The notes: generated from the sequence alone by a model not told the origin. Positions 40,705-50,727 are shown, numbered from the stretch's first letter. The stretch: 64,000 nt of DNA from Methanoculleus sp. UBA430 (GCF_002506585.1 NZ_DAXW01000003.1:1-64000), one strand, 5' to 3'. Numbers and translations: made by a program.

Positions 40705-42558
40705 TCATTGGAACTTGAACGCCGCGACCCTCTCGCGGAGCTGGTGCGCCATCTGCTGGATCTCGTTTGAGGCGCTGGCGACCTCTTCGGTCGAGGCAGA
40801 CGACTCTTCAGCGAGCGCGGCGAGGTTCTCCGTGCCTTTCTCGGTCTCCTGGATCAGGGAGAAGACCTCCTCGATGCTCGTTGTGACCGCGTTTGCTGCA
40901 TCGGCCTGGTTCTCGGTCGCCCGGGATATGTCGGCGATGCCGCCGACGGAGGCGTTGACGTCGGCGACCATCTTATTGAGGGCCGCGATGGTCTTGTTCA
41001 CGCTCTCGATCCCGCTGAGGATCTCGGTGTGCGCTCCCCGCATCGCCTCGGCGGTCTTCCCGCTGCTTGCGGTTACCCCGCCGATGACCTCCTCGATCTG
41101 CCGGGTCGCGCTCTTCGACTCCCCGGCAAGGTTCCGGACCTCGCCGGCGACGACCGCAAACCCGCGACCGTGCTCCCCGGCCCGGGCGGCCTCGATCGCG
41201 GCGTTGAGCGCGAGGAGGTTCGTCTGGTTCGCTATATCGGTGATCAGTTTCACGATATGACCGATATCCTGCATCTTCTCGTTCAGGTTTGTGATCTCCC
41301 CGACGGCCTGCTCGGAGATCCGCTGCACCGCCTGCATCTTTGCGCCAGCCTCGTTCCCGAGCCCGACGGCCGCTTCCCCGGCCTTTGCCACATTCGTGGA
41401 GAGGTCACGGACCTCCTGGGCGGTGCTTGCAATCTCTTCCACGGCCGCGGAGAGGTCCCCGATCTCTTTCGTCACCCGATCAAGCTGCCGGATCTGCTCT
41501 TTTGCGCCGTCGGACGTCTTCTGGGCGGTGTTTGCCACCTGCTGCGATGCCTGGGCGATCTCGTCGGCACCCTTCCCGGCATCGCCGACAATGTGCTCGA
41601 GGGCATCGGCCTGTTCGAGGATCTGCAGGAATAATTCCTTCTGACCGCTAAGCGCTCCGTTTACGTCCTTCTTAAGTTTTCCCAGCGGGTCGCCAGGGTA
41701 GGTAGGCACCACCCAGGTCAGGTCGCCGCTGGCAATCGCGGCGAGGCCCTCCCCTAACTCTCCGATGCTCTTCTGAAGCTTCTGCTCAAGCGTCCGCCCT
41801 TCCGTGATATCGTTGTAGACCGTGAGCACGCTCGTGATGTCACCCTGCTTGTCAAAGAGCGGGATGTTGTAGCGATCGAGGATGCAGACGCCTGCAGGGA
41901 ACTCGACGGTGACCTCGCCTTTGCTCGGCTTCCCGCTCTTCAGTGTATCAGCGGCACCCTGCCCCGACTGGCTGATGTACTTGAAGTCCCGCACGGAGAG
42001 GTGCGCGGACCGCTCCTCGGAAAAACCACTCACCTTTTTAAACGCCTTGTTGACGACCTTGATGGTCAGGTCGGCGTCCCAGAGGAGGATGGGCATCGGG
42101 TTTTCCTGGACGATCACATCGGCCTGCTGCTGAAGCACCTCCATCCGCTCTATCTGCTGCTTCTGGTCGGTGATGTCCTTGTAGACAGTCATCACGCTAT
42201 CGATGTTGCCCGTCCCGTCGGGGAGCGGGACGTTGTAGCGGACGAATGAGAAGGCGCCGGTCGGGAGCGCAACCGTTATCTCGCCGGATGTTGTCTGCTT
42301 TGTCCTGAAAGCCTCCGCCACTTCCTGGCCGGACTGGTTGCCGATATAGCTGAAGTCCTTGATCGTCATGGACTCGGCCTTCTTTCGGTCGTAGCCGGTC
42401 ATCTGCAGGAACGCCTTGTTCACTGTCTTCACGTGCAGGTTCCGGTCCCAGATGATGATAGGCATCGGGTTCTCCTGCAGGATGGTCTCCGCCTGCCGCC
42501 GGCTCTCTTCTGCCGCGGTTGAGATGAAGTTGTCTGATCCTTGTTCACTTGATATCAT
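40705..42558 (-). CDS. Soluble methyl-accepting chemotaxis protein with two PAS domains
   Basis: A 617-residue receptor without membrane helices, hence cytoplasmic. Start ATG 42558 is chosen because aggagg lies 7 bases upstream; the longer frame has no such site. Two closely similar PAS domains (about 25-150 and 150-275, each with QENPMPIIIWD or ENPMPILLWD) come first. A HAMP-like linker and a long signalling coiled coil follow, with the hairpin tip DIANQTNLLALNAAIEAARAGEHGRGFAVVA. Flanking Glu/Gln-rich helices would be methylated. The PAS domains resemble one in the small PAS protein at 47.2-47.9 kb, suggesting shared ligands or duplication. Confidence 0.94.
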   Translation of the reverse strand: MISSEQGSDNFISTAAEESRRQAETILQENPMPIIIWDRNLHVKTVNKAFLQMTGYDRKKAESMTIKDFSYIGNQSGQEVAEAFRTKQTTSGEITVALPTGAFSFVRYNVPLPDGTGNIDSVMTVYKDITDQKQQIERMEVLQQQADVIVQENPMPILLWDADLTIKVVNKAFKKVSGFSEERSAHLSVRDFKYISQSGQGAADTLKSGKPSKGEVTVEFPAGVCILDRYNIPLFDKQGDITSVLTVYNDITEGRTLEQKLQKSIGELGEGLAAIASGDLTWVVPTYPGDPLGKLKKDVNGALSGQKELFLQILEQADALEHIVGDAGKGADEIAQASQQVANTAQKTSDGAKEQIRQLDRVTKEIGDLSAAVEEIASTAQEVRDLSTNVAKAGEAAVGLGNEAGAKMQAVQRISEQAVGEITNLNEKMQDIGHIVKLITDIANQTNLLALNAAIEAARAGEHGRGFAVVAGEVRNLAGESKSATRQIEEVIGGVTASSGKTAEAMRGAHTEILSGIESVNKTIAALNKMVADVNASVGGIADISRATENQADAANAVTTSIEEVFSLIQETEKGTENLAALAEESSASTEEVASASNEIQQMAHQLRERVAAFKFQ

Positions 42559-42748
42559 GGTTTGCCTCCTGTACGACTTCACATATTCTCTGCAGACTCC
42601 GCCGGGCCGGGCGAGGGGCAGAGCGAGCCCGACCACCGGTCCAGGTGTCGGCTATCGTGCCAGCCCTCTCCACACAGCGGATCAGATCTCCCAATTTTCG
42701 TCGCTAATGTAAGGCTATCCTCATTTTACCACTTAAAATAACTCTTAT

Positions 42749-42788
42749 GCCATGCATGTTTGCCATGCATTTCCGTAAATTATATATA
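42749..42788 (+). promoter_or_regulatory. Paired GCCATGCA operator-like site and TATA box of sensor paralogue 1
   Basis: Two direct copies of gccatgca begin at 42749 and 42762, exactly 13 bases apart. Eight bases after the second is attatatatacc (42777-42788), a strong TATA box, and the coding ATG follows at 42826. The same pair with identical 13-base spacing and nearly the same distance to the TATA box precedes the paralogue at 48.2 kb. Both genes encode an N-terminal winged helix, so autoregulation is a reasonable inference. Confidence 0.65.
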
Positions 42789-42825
42789 CCATTTCCGGCA
42801 TGACCTTACATCACGGTCGTCCTCC

Positions 42826-45024
42826 ATGGTCGATAGACAGACAGAGAAGAATCTTGCAGAGATACTCGGGATTTTACAGGAGCACCCGGGCGGGCTGAGT
42901 ATAAGCGATATCGCAACTCTCTTCCCGATGAACCGGAACTCGGTCTCGAAATACCTCGCGATACTGCAACGGCAGGGATCGGTCGATATGCGGCTGGTCG
43001 GCGCGGCAAAGGTCTACTGCCCGACCCGGCGCCTGCCGGTCGCGGCCGTCCGCCGATTCTGCTCCCCGAACCTCATCGTCGTCGACCACAACCTGGAGGT
43101 CCTGGAGGTATCCGATACGCTCGCGAGCATCCTCAGGACGACGCCTGAGGCTCTCACCTCCCGCCCGGTTTCGGTTCTGTTTTCCGGCACGTCTTCAGAT
43201 GATGTTGCCTCCCTGCTCAGGAGGGCTCTCTGGGGAGAAGAGGGGACCTTCCGGTGGCGCCCCGGCTCTCGCAGGGGTGCCGCCTCCTACCGGATCTCCC
43301 TGATACCCACCGTGCTTGAGACCGGCAGGCCCGCGATCTCGCTCGTCCTGGAGAAGGTCCCAGAGGATGGCGATCCCAGAGAAGAGCGCCTGCTTGAGGC
43401 GTTGCGGCAGGGGGCGCTCCGGGAAGACCGGGCCGAAGGAATCGTCCGCGTCTCGCCGGACGGGCGCACCAGGTGGGCCGACGAGATCTACTCTCGGGTG
43501 GCGGGGAAGAGCGGAGACGACCTCGTCGGGAGGCAATTCCGCCCGTCGCTTGTCGGGGAGGAGAGGGCGGCGTGGCAGAAGTTTGTCCGGGGCCTCACGC
43601 CGAAGAACCCGGCAGCGACGATCGACTGCAGGATGGTTATGCCGGATGAAGACGTTCGCTGGTACCGGTGGAGGGGAAGGACCCTCTGCGGCCCTGAAGG
43701 CGAGATCCTCGAGTACCAGTACATCTGCTCTGATATCCACGAATTCAAGGTGCTCGAGGAATCCTTGCGTCGGCAACAGCAGGCCCTTGAGCAGCAGGCA
43801 AACGGCCGGGTGGCCGCACTCAGGGAGAGCGAGGAGCGGTTCAGGGCGATCTTCGAGGAGTCGCCCGCCGGGATGGCGTTCTGCGGCATGGACGGTGTCG
43901 TGGTTCGCGTCAACCGTGCGTTTCTCGCGATTTTAGGCGCCCCGGACCGGAAAGAGATTGAAGGGTGGAACATCTTTGCAGACCCGCACATTCCCCCTGA
44001 TATGCCGCGCACCCTACAGGGCGGAGAGCCGCTCAGGTTTACCATCCCCTACCCCCGAAACGAGCGCCAGAACCGGACTTCCAGTGCAACGGACGACGCG
44101 GAGACGATCTGCCTTGAGGGTGCGGCATCGCCGGTATTCTCCGGGGAGAACGGCACGCCTTCCGGGCTCATACTACAATTTCGGGACGTTACGGGAAGAA
44201 AGAGGGCGGGGACGGCGGCAAAAGAGGCCGAATCGCGGTACCGGAACCTCTTTGAGGCACTGGCCGAAGGCGCCATCTACCTGGGGGATGACGGCAGGAT
44301 CATCGATGCCAATCCCGCCGCCGAACGCGTACTCGGGTATCCGCTCTCGGATATGCGGGGCAAAACCTGCAGTGAACTCCGGTGGCGGTTTATCGATGAA
44401 GACAACTCCGGGTACCCGGGGGACATGCTCCCGCACGTGGCGACTCTGGCGGCCGGTATGCCAAAGAGAAAGACCCTCGGCTTCTTCAACCCCCGGGAAG
44501 GCGGGTACCGATGGCTTGATCTCCTTGCCGTTCCCCGGTTCCGACCCGGCGAAGAGAATCCGTTCCAGGTAATCGTCATCTTCTGCGATATTACCGGGCA
44601 ACGAGAGGTCGAGGCGGCACGGACGGAGAGCGAAAAGCGGTACCGGATATTGACCGAGTCGCTGCCGGACGTCGTTTTCCTGCTCGACCCGGATGGGCGC
44701 CTGCTCTACGTCAACTCGTCCGGGGCGCGGATGCTGCACCGCCCCGGGGAAGATATCCTCGGGAAGAGTCTCCCCGATCTCTTCCCGGGCGGCCAGGGTG
44801 CAGACTACCGCCGGAACGTCGCGTCGGTGGCGGCTACCGGCACGATCAAAAACAACGTAAGTCGGCTGCCGTTGCCGGATGGTGAGGTCTGGTACGATAC
44901 GCGGCTCATCCCGGTCCGCGCGGACGACGGGACGTGCCGCTACGTGATGGGCGTCGCCCGCGACATCACGGCATCGAAACGGGCGGAGGAGACGTTGCGG
45001 ATTGACACTCTCCCCGGGCTTTAG
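42826..45024 (+). pseudogene. Winged-helix/PAS sensor paralogue 1, cut by tnpB element 3 (5' part)
   Basis: 732 codons from ATG 42826. Residues 1-75 form a winged-helix domain (PGGLSISDIATLFPMNRNSVSKYLAILQ). Then come an uncharacterised domain shared with the paralogue at 48.2 kb and four PAS domains separated by coiled-coil linkers, the last ending ASKRAEETLR. After codon CGG at 44998-45000 the frame enters the mobile element and stops at 45022-45024 (IDTLPGL). The next PAS domain resumes at 46371 with ERFRRIFEDSPTGIAV, in frame with TLR if 45001-46370 are removed. The shortened protein may still be made and bind DNA. Confidence 0.8.
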
Positions 45025-45029
45025 CCGGG

Positions 45030-46221
45030 AGATTCTTGCTTCGTTGACCGGAACTTGCACCGCCGGGCTTGGCGGTGTAGCGGTTCTGATCTCCACAAAC
45101 GTAGATTCGGGTGTGCCCCACCCTACAGATGCTCGTTTCAGAATATTCTGCGCGGCGTTCAGATCTCGCGGAACGGTATACCCGCAGACCGGGCAGGAAT
45201 GGGTTCGCTGCGCGAGATCCTTCTTTTCGCGGTGCCCGCAGAGGAAACAGTCCTGGGTCGTGTAGGCCGGATCAATAATGTGGACATACTTACCAGCATT
45301 CGCAGCTTTGTAGCGTATGAACTCTCTTGCCTTGTACCACGCGATTCGAAGCCTCCGGCTTCTCCCGCTCCGGCCCTCCGGCCCATCGCGGCATCGAGAA
45401 AAGATTTAGATCTGCCACGGAGTTTCGCGTCCAGCGATTCGACCATCGGCCTGATGTTTAGGTGTTCCAGCGCGATAAGATGATATCGATCCACATAGTA
45501 TCGGCTCCACGTGTGCAGGAAGTCGTCCCTCCGGTTCTCGATCCGCTCGTGGATCCGGGCAACCGTGACCCGCTGCTTGCGGCGGTTCCTGCTGCCCTTC
45601 ACTGCCCGGGACAACTTTCGCTGAGCCCTGCGGAGCCGCTTCGCCGACTTCCTGACGTTGTGCGGGTGCTCGAAGACCACTCCATCAGTGTCGGTGGAGG
45701 AGTTCTCCAGGTTCAGATCGATCCCGACCGCCCGGGTACCGGTCGTCGGCTCGGGCGTGTCCGGAGTCTCGGAGATGATCGCCACAAACCATTTGTGAGC
45801 AGGCGTGTGCTTGATCACGATCTGTTTGATCCGCCCGGGTACCGGGCGGCTGAGCTCGATCGGCAGCTCCCCGATCTTGCTCAACCGGAGGCGGTTGCCC
45901 GTGAGCTTGAACCCGGTCGAATCAAATTCCATCGAGTGAACCCACTTCTTCCGGAGCTTGCCGACCTTTCTCCCCTTCGCTTTCATCGCTCTCAGGGCTC
46001 GGAGGCTGGAGACGATCCGGTGGATCACTTTCTGCAGAACATGACTCTGCGCCTCTTTCAGTTCCGGGTGCTGTTTCTTGAGTTCCGGTAAAAGAGAGTC
46101 CCGAAAGGCGTTGTTGTCGAGACAGTGGTTCCGTACAAAGGTGCATCTCGCAAACCCGGTGCACAACCGCTGTTCAACGGTGTGAGAGGGGGTATGCACG
46201 GTAACGGGTGACGTGTCTCAT
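45030..46221 (-). pseudogene. Broken tnpB of element 3
   Basis: The start MRHVTRYRAYP at 46221 is typical of TnpB but runs into a stop. Homology continues in another frame (HTVEQRLCTGFARCTFVRNHCLDN), so one frameshift lies near 46190. RuvC motif GIDLNLE and LIALEHLN are intact. At SFLDAA a 47-base repeat unit interrupts the gene (45344-45390). Removing it restores DAA-WYKAREFIRYKAANAG, followed by the zinc ribbon CFLCG and CPVCG and the last RuvC Asp in PRDLNAAQNI. No stop is found before the element's end. The protein cannot be made whole. Confidence 0.85.
45344..45390. repeat. 47-base hairpin repeat unit inserted in tnpB
   Basis: The unit has stems gaagcc/ggcttc and ggcc/ggcc joined by tcccgctcc, and is flanked by cgcg on both sides. 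Its length and order match the 46-48-base units at 30.26-30.45 kb. Length 47 is not a multiple of three, hence the frameshift. Confidence 0.75.
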
Positions 46222-46370
46222 TGCTTGAACCAATAGAGGAGTTGGGCCTCATCAGTCTATACGATATGCCGTGCGGGGAGATTCGTGAACGGACCAAAGG
46301 GTGCAATTCTCCCCATGGCTCAAGCCGGGGGCTTGCTTGCGCCCCTTGAAACCCGGTTTTCTGTCATGCG

Positions 46371-47053
46371 GAACGGTTCAGGAGGATATTTGAGGATTCC
46401 CCCACCGGGATCGCGGTCTGCGATCCCCGGGGGGTGCTGCTCCACGTCAACCGGACCTGCCTCGAACTCTTCGGGATCGCCCGTCTCGACGATGTACGGG
46501 GGATCAACCTCTTGCAGGCCTGCAGGGCGCTCGGGAACTGCGAGGTGCAATTACCCGGAGATGCGGCGACCCCGCTTGAGTGCCGCATCGACTTCGACCA
46601 GATCCGCAGCCGGGATCTCCTCCCAACGGCCCGGGCCGGGTCCATCCACATCGGGGGCGTCATCAGCCTGCTCAGGTCACCCGACAGTGGATCCCCGGAC
46701 GGCTACCTCATCCAGGTACACGATATCACCAGCCGCGTTCTGGCGGAAGGAGCACTCCAGGAGTCCTGTGACCGGCTGGCCGGCATCGCCAGGCATCTGC
46801 CCGATGCCATGTTTGCAATCGACCGGAAGGGAGTCGTCACCACCTGGAACCTGGCGATGGAGGATCCAACCGGGATCCCCACAGCGGTGATTCGCGACGG
46901 ACATGGTGGGTGAGGGCCGCCCCGCTCTACGACGGCAGGGAGGAGGTTGCCGGTGCCATCGAGTCGATCCGGGACATCACGGAACAGAGACGGGCCAAGG
47001 AAGTCCTGAAGAAGGAGAGGATCTCTACGAACACGGCCCTTGAGCTACTCTGA
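46371..47053 (+). pseudogene. 3' remnant of sensor paralogue 1 (PAS domains), further deleted
   Basis: Continuation of the gene cut by element 3. One PAS domain (ERFRRIFEDSPTGIAVCDPRG to VHDITSRVLAEGAL) is open to 46913. A second begins (LPDAMFAIDRKGVVTTWNLAMED) but lacks its core: the frame stops at 46911-46913. The domain end WVRAAPLYDGREEVAGAIES follows in another frame and closes at 47051-47053. The loss of about 50-60 residues and the frameshift show decay after or besides the insertion. There is no promoter or start of its own. Confidence 0.75.
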
Positions 47054-47217
47054 TGTGTTGCTGACCTCGATGCGCGGGGGCATCACAAGTGGTAGAACAG
47101 CCGGCGCCGATACAGGAGAGGCAGGCGGTGGGAGCAATACCTGCGCCGGGATCAACGGTCCTCCCCGCATTCCCGGATTTATCACAGTGTCCCTCAGAAC
47201 CCCCTGACGCCCTGCCC

Positions 47218-47940
47218 CTACGGGGTGATGTCCCGGTAGACGGTCAGTATCTCTATGACGTTCCCGTCTCCGTCCACAAGAGGAGTGCTGTACCGGATCA
47301 GGGTGCGGGTTCCTGCAGGAAGGTCGAGCGTGACCTCCTCAAGTACCGTCTGCCCCTCCAGAGTCGCGTCCGCGATCTTCCGGGCGGTCCGATCGAGAGA
47401 TTCAAAGTCATGGACACTCATCGATTCAAGGGTTTTTCTCTCATACCCTGTCATCTGCAGGAACGCCTTGTTTACCGCCCGGAGGGTCATAGCCAGATCC
47501 CAGATGACGAGGGGCATGGGGTTCCCCTGGATCACCATCTCCGCCCTCCATTCTGCGGCCCGCGCCCCGGCAAGCAGAAGGTTTTCTCTGCTGGAATCCC
47601 GGATCGAGGCCAGGATAACAACGGCATCGTCGATACGGGCGGCCGCGAGGGCGATCTCAGCATCGAAGGTCGTGCCGTCCGCCCGCCGGCACTGCCATGC
47701 AAACCTCCCGGGTCTGCCGCGTATCGCATCCAGGATACAGGCATGGATCGCCTCTCCGGATGCCCTCCCATCCGGCTGCCGTGGGGGCGAGAACCAGGAG
47801 ATATCCCGTCCAATGACCTCCTCCCGCCCGGCAAGGCCGAAGAGCCTGCCTGCGGCGGTATTCCCATCGATGCATCTGCCGTCCTCGACCAGCAGTACCG
47901 CATCAGGCAGAGCATACAGTATTGCCCGATACCATGTCAT
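47218..47940 (-). CDS. Double-PAS protein without output domain
   Basis: 240 residues from ATG 47940. Two PAS domains fill the protein: about 1-115 (MTWYRAILYALPDAVLLVED) and about 120-240 (QGNPMPLVIWDLAMTLRAVN to VYRDITP). The second is close to the PAS domains of the methyl-accepting protein at 40.7-42.6 kb (shared KAFLQMTGY). It stops right after the PAS end, so it is either a stand-alone sensor working with a partner or a truncated receptor. It is divergent from the sensor paralogue at 48.2 kb, with 276 bases between. Confidence 0.75.
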   Translation of the reverse strand: MTWYRAILYALPDAVLLVEDGRCIDGNTAAGRLFGLAGREEVIGRDISWFSPPRQPDGRASGEAIHACILDAIRGRPGRFAWQCRRADGTTFDAEIALAAARIDDAVVILASIRDSSRENLLLAGARAAEWRAEMVIQGNPMPLVIWDLAMTLRAVNKAFLQMTGYERKTLESMSVHDFESLDRTARKIADATLEGQTVLEEVTLDLPAGTRTLIRYSTPLVDGDGNVIEILTVYRDITP

Positions 47941-48133
47941 CTTCTCTTCTAGTGGAGAGGGTTCCTGGCACAATTTGCTTCACATCCTTCTTTCCGGACC
48001 GGGCAAACGAACGGCTCCTCCTCCCCCACCATGCGTGTCGCCGTCGTGCCGCATCTTCGGATCCGGGAAGGAAGCTGTCTGCAAGCCTTCGTAATCTGGT
48101 AATCTCCTGAAGATGGTTTCAAATCTCCGATTT

Positions 48134-48172
48134 GCCATGCAAAGACGCCATGCAATATAGGAAGTATTTATC
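48134..48172 (+). promoter_or_regulatory. Paired GCCATGCA operator-like site and TATA box of sensor paralogue 2
   Basis: gccatgca begins at 48134 and 48147, a 13-base step identical to that at 42.75 kb. Nine bases later is gtatttatc (about 48164-48172), a TATA box about 45 bases before ATG 48217. Confidence 0.65.
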
Positions 48173-48216
48173 TGGACCTGCAGTATGTTGCATTGAAACC
48201 GGGTGCCGGTACGATT

Positions 48217-50727
48217 ATGGATATGGATTTGGTGGAAGTTACGGAGAAGATACGGGAACTCCTCAGGTTGCACCCCGAAGGATTGAGCATCACATCAATA
48301 TCGTCTCTATCCAGGATAAACCGCAACACCCTCGTGAAGTACCTGGAGATCATGCAGAGCCAGGGTTCGGTCGGCATGCGGCAGGTAGGTACAGCAAAGA
48401 TGTACTTCACAGCAGATCGGATCCCGGTTTCAGCCGTACGCAGATTCTGCCGCCATTACATTATTCTCGATCACCTTCTCGATGTAATCGAAGTGTCCGC
48501 ATCGATGCCGGCCAGCCTGGGCATGCCTGCCGGAGAACGCGGCACAGGACGCCGTATCGACGATCTCCTCCCCGGCCTGCGCGGGATCAGCGATCTCGAG
48601 ACGCGGTTGCGTTCTGCATTGCGAGGCGAGGAACAGACGGTGCGATGCCAGACCGGCAAGCACAAGGGGGAGAGAGCGTTTTCCGTCTCGTTCATACCTA
48701 CGGTGCTTGAGTCCGGACGCCCTGCGGTCTCCCTGGTCCTGAAAGACGTCACGGAGAGCGATCAGGGTGGCAACGGGGATGAACTTGGCATCCTGCGCTA
48801 CCAGGCGCTCTTCGAGGACCAGAGCGAATACATCGTCAGGCTTTCTCCTGAGGGGTATGTCAGGCGGGCAAACCCCGGCTACTGCAGGATGGCGGGTCAG
48901 GCGAAAGAAGATCTTGTGGGGCGGCGGTTCCAGCCACCGGTCACCGCGGACGAGAGAGAGCAGTGGAACCGGCAACTCCGCTCTCTCACTGTCGAGCACC
49001 CGGCAACGACGATCAGGTGCCGCATCAGCGCCCGGAATGGAGGTATCCTGTGGCAGTCCTGGACGTTGCGGGCGCTCTACGGTTCATCCGGAACGCTCCT
49101 GGAGTATCAACTGGTGGGTCATGACGTAAACGAATACCCGGCGGCCCGGGGCGGAGCCCTGCAATATGGAGAGGAAACCGGGAGACGGGCTCCGCCCCGG
49201 GAGAGGGAATTCTGGTATTACGAGGATACTGCACACCCCGATAAGGTCGAGAGCGCGTCGTGGTTTGCCAGGTATGCCGTAGAGATGGCTACGGACGGCA
49301 TCTGCTGGTTCGATCCCTCCGGCCGCATTCTCCATACAAACCAGGCACTGTGCGGGGATCTCGGGTATACCAGGGACGACCTGCGATTGCTGTATCTCCA
49401 GGAGATCGATATCCGGTGCGACCGCGAGTCGCTTGAGCAGATATGGGCGACACTCCGGCGGGAGGGCTGCTACTATACCGGATCGATGTTGCGGAGGCTC
49501 GATGGAACGCTCCTCCCGGCTGAGATAACTGCAAAATACCTCAAGTTGGACGGGAGAGAGTATTGTTGTGCAGTCTTCCGGCTCATCTCCGGAGCAGGAG
49601 ATAAGATCCGGTGGCGGAGCGAAGACCTGTTCGGTATGGCTTTTGACGAATCTCCAGTCGGATTAGCGCTCTATGACCACGAGGGGTCCCTGATCCACGC
49701 CAATAAAGCCTTCCGGGAACTCTCCGTCCCTCTCACGACTTCAGGGGCCAGGTTATTCCAGTATCCCAGCCTCACCCGTGAAGAGATCGGCATGCTGCAG
49801 CAGGGTCGTCAGGTCAGACTTTCGTGTTCCGTTGCCCACGGTGAGGGAAATCCCGGTGCCACGCCGATAGAAACGAACATCTCCCCGTTGTGCGACCCCA
49901 AAAACACCCGCCCCCTGGGGTACATGGTCAGGGTTCAGGATACAGATGGGTATGAAAAAGCCGGAACTCTGGTTAGATCGGCCAGCTCCCTGCTTGAAGA
50001 GACCATACGGAATCTCCCGGAAGCAGCGTTTGCTATCGATCGCGACGGGAGGGTCATGGCCTGGAACCGGGCCATAGAGACGATGACCGGCATCAGCGCG
50101 GCTGATATGCTTGGAAAGGGGAACTACGAGTACTCGGTGCCGTTCTACCGTGGGCGGGTGCCTATGCTCGTCGACCAGGCGATCGGTTCCGGTGACTTGC
50201 CGGTGGGGGGGTATGCCTGCTGCATACGGGAGGAAGGAAATTGTCTCATCGCCGAGAAAACCGCCTCCCTGCCAAACGGGTACTCGCGGGTGATCAGGGA
50301 GAAAGCCTTTCCGGTCTACGCTAGTAAAGGGAAGATCGCCGGTGCGATCGGGTTCGTCTACGACATCACGGCGCTGTGCCACACCGAGGAGCTGCTGAAA
50401 CGGGGGTGGATATTCAACGCTGCCGCCCCCGACGCGATCGATGCCCAGGTCGTGGTTGCGGATGACGACGGTCGGATCGTGTGGTGCAACAGACGGTGCA
50501 GGGCGTTGACCGGGCATGACCCGACCGGCCGGCGGGTTCATGAATTCTTTGGCATGGATCCCCTGAGTGCCGGAGAGCCGTTCACCAGGCCAGGGTTGGC
50601 GAAGGACGGGGAACAGCCGCCGATCCGGTGGTCACGCCGGACGTTTGTGCAGCCGGGTGCGGGAAGATTCGAGATCTATACCGGGGTATATCCGGCTACC
50701 GGTGAAACGCTGGAAAACCCCGTGTAA
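48217..50727 (+). CDS. Winged-helix/PAS sensor paralogue 2
   Basis: 836 residues from ATG 48217; the frame opens earlier at a TTG but lies inside the promoter region there. Residues about 1-75 are a winged helix (PEGLSITSISSLSRINRNTLVKYLEI) followed by VGTAKMYFTADRIPVSAVRRFC, closely matching paralogue 1. Then comes the same linking domain (SVSFIPTVLESGRPAVSLVLKD) and about five PAS-like domains. The last is LVRSASSLLEETIRNLPEAAFAI to FVYDITAL plus a final one ending at 50727. There is no kinase, receiver or cyclase. It looks like a one-component regulator: DNA binding at one end, PAS sensing at the other. The paired GCCATGCA site before it may be its own target. Confidence 0.82.
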   Translation: MDMDLVEVTEKIRELLRLHPEGLSITSISSLSRINRNTLVKYLEIMQSQGSVGMRQVGTAKMYFTADRIPVSAVRRFCRHYIILDHLLDVIEVSASMPASLGMPAGERGTGRRIDDLLPGLRGISDLETRLRSALRGEEQTVRCQTGKHKGERAFSVSFIPTVLESGRPAVSLVLKDVTESDQGGNGDELGILRYQALFEDQSEYIVRLSPEGYVRRANPGYCRMAGQAKEDLVGRRFQPPVTADEREQWNRQLRSLTVEHPATTIRCRISARNGGILWQSWTLRALYGSSGTLLEYQLVGHDVNEYPAARGGALQYGEETGRRAPPREREFWYYEDTAHPDKVESASWFARYAVEMATDGICWFDPSGRILHTNQALCGDLGYTRDDLRLLYLQEIDIRCDRESLEQIWATLRREGCYYTGSMLRRLDGTLLPAEITAKYLKLDGREYCCAVFRLISGAGDKIRWRSEDLFGMAFDESPVGLALYDHEGSLIHANKAFRELSVPLTTSGARLFQYPSLTREEIGMLQQGRQVRLSCSVAHGEGNPGATPIETNISPLCDPKNTRPLGYMVRVQDTDGYEKAGTLVRSASSLLEETIRNLPEAAFAIDRDGRVMAWNRAIETMTGISAADMLGKGNYEYSVPFYRGRVPMLVDQAIGSGDLPVGGYACCIREEGNCLIAEKTASLPNGYSRVIREKAFPVYASKGKIAGAIGFVYDITALCHTEELLKRGWIFNAAAPDAIDAQVVVADDDGRIVWCNRRCRALTGHDPTGRRVHEFFGMDPLSAGEPFTRPGLAKDGEQPPIRWSRRTFVQPGAGRFEIYTGVYPATGETLENPV

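Larger units (their letters stand above)
45001..46370 (-). mobile_element. tnpB element 3 inserted in a sensor gene
   Basis: 1370 bases, minus orientation. Boundaries come from the host gene: joining 45000 to 46371 restores EETLR-ERFRRIF without duplicated bases, as expected for IS605-type insertion. The right end (minus strand) reads gaagcaagaatctcccggctaaagcccggggag then tgtcaat, a hairpin like those of elements 1 and 2. The left end has the same order of motifs (caagg, gcaagcaag, cccccggcttgagcc). It carries one broken tnpB and no tnpA. Confidence 0.8.

Noticed and set aside
42559..42636. Upstream extension of the chemoreceptor gene
   Set aside because: A strong aggagg lies directly before the internal ATG 42558, and the extra 26 residues have no conserved character.
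44173..45096. Minus-strand frame opposite the sensor gene that includes the tnpB tail
   Set aside because: Only its first about 35 residues are the end of tnpB; the rest is antisense to PAS domains and open because the element lacks a stop codon.
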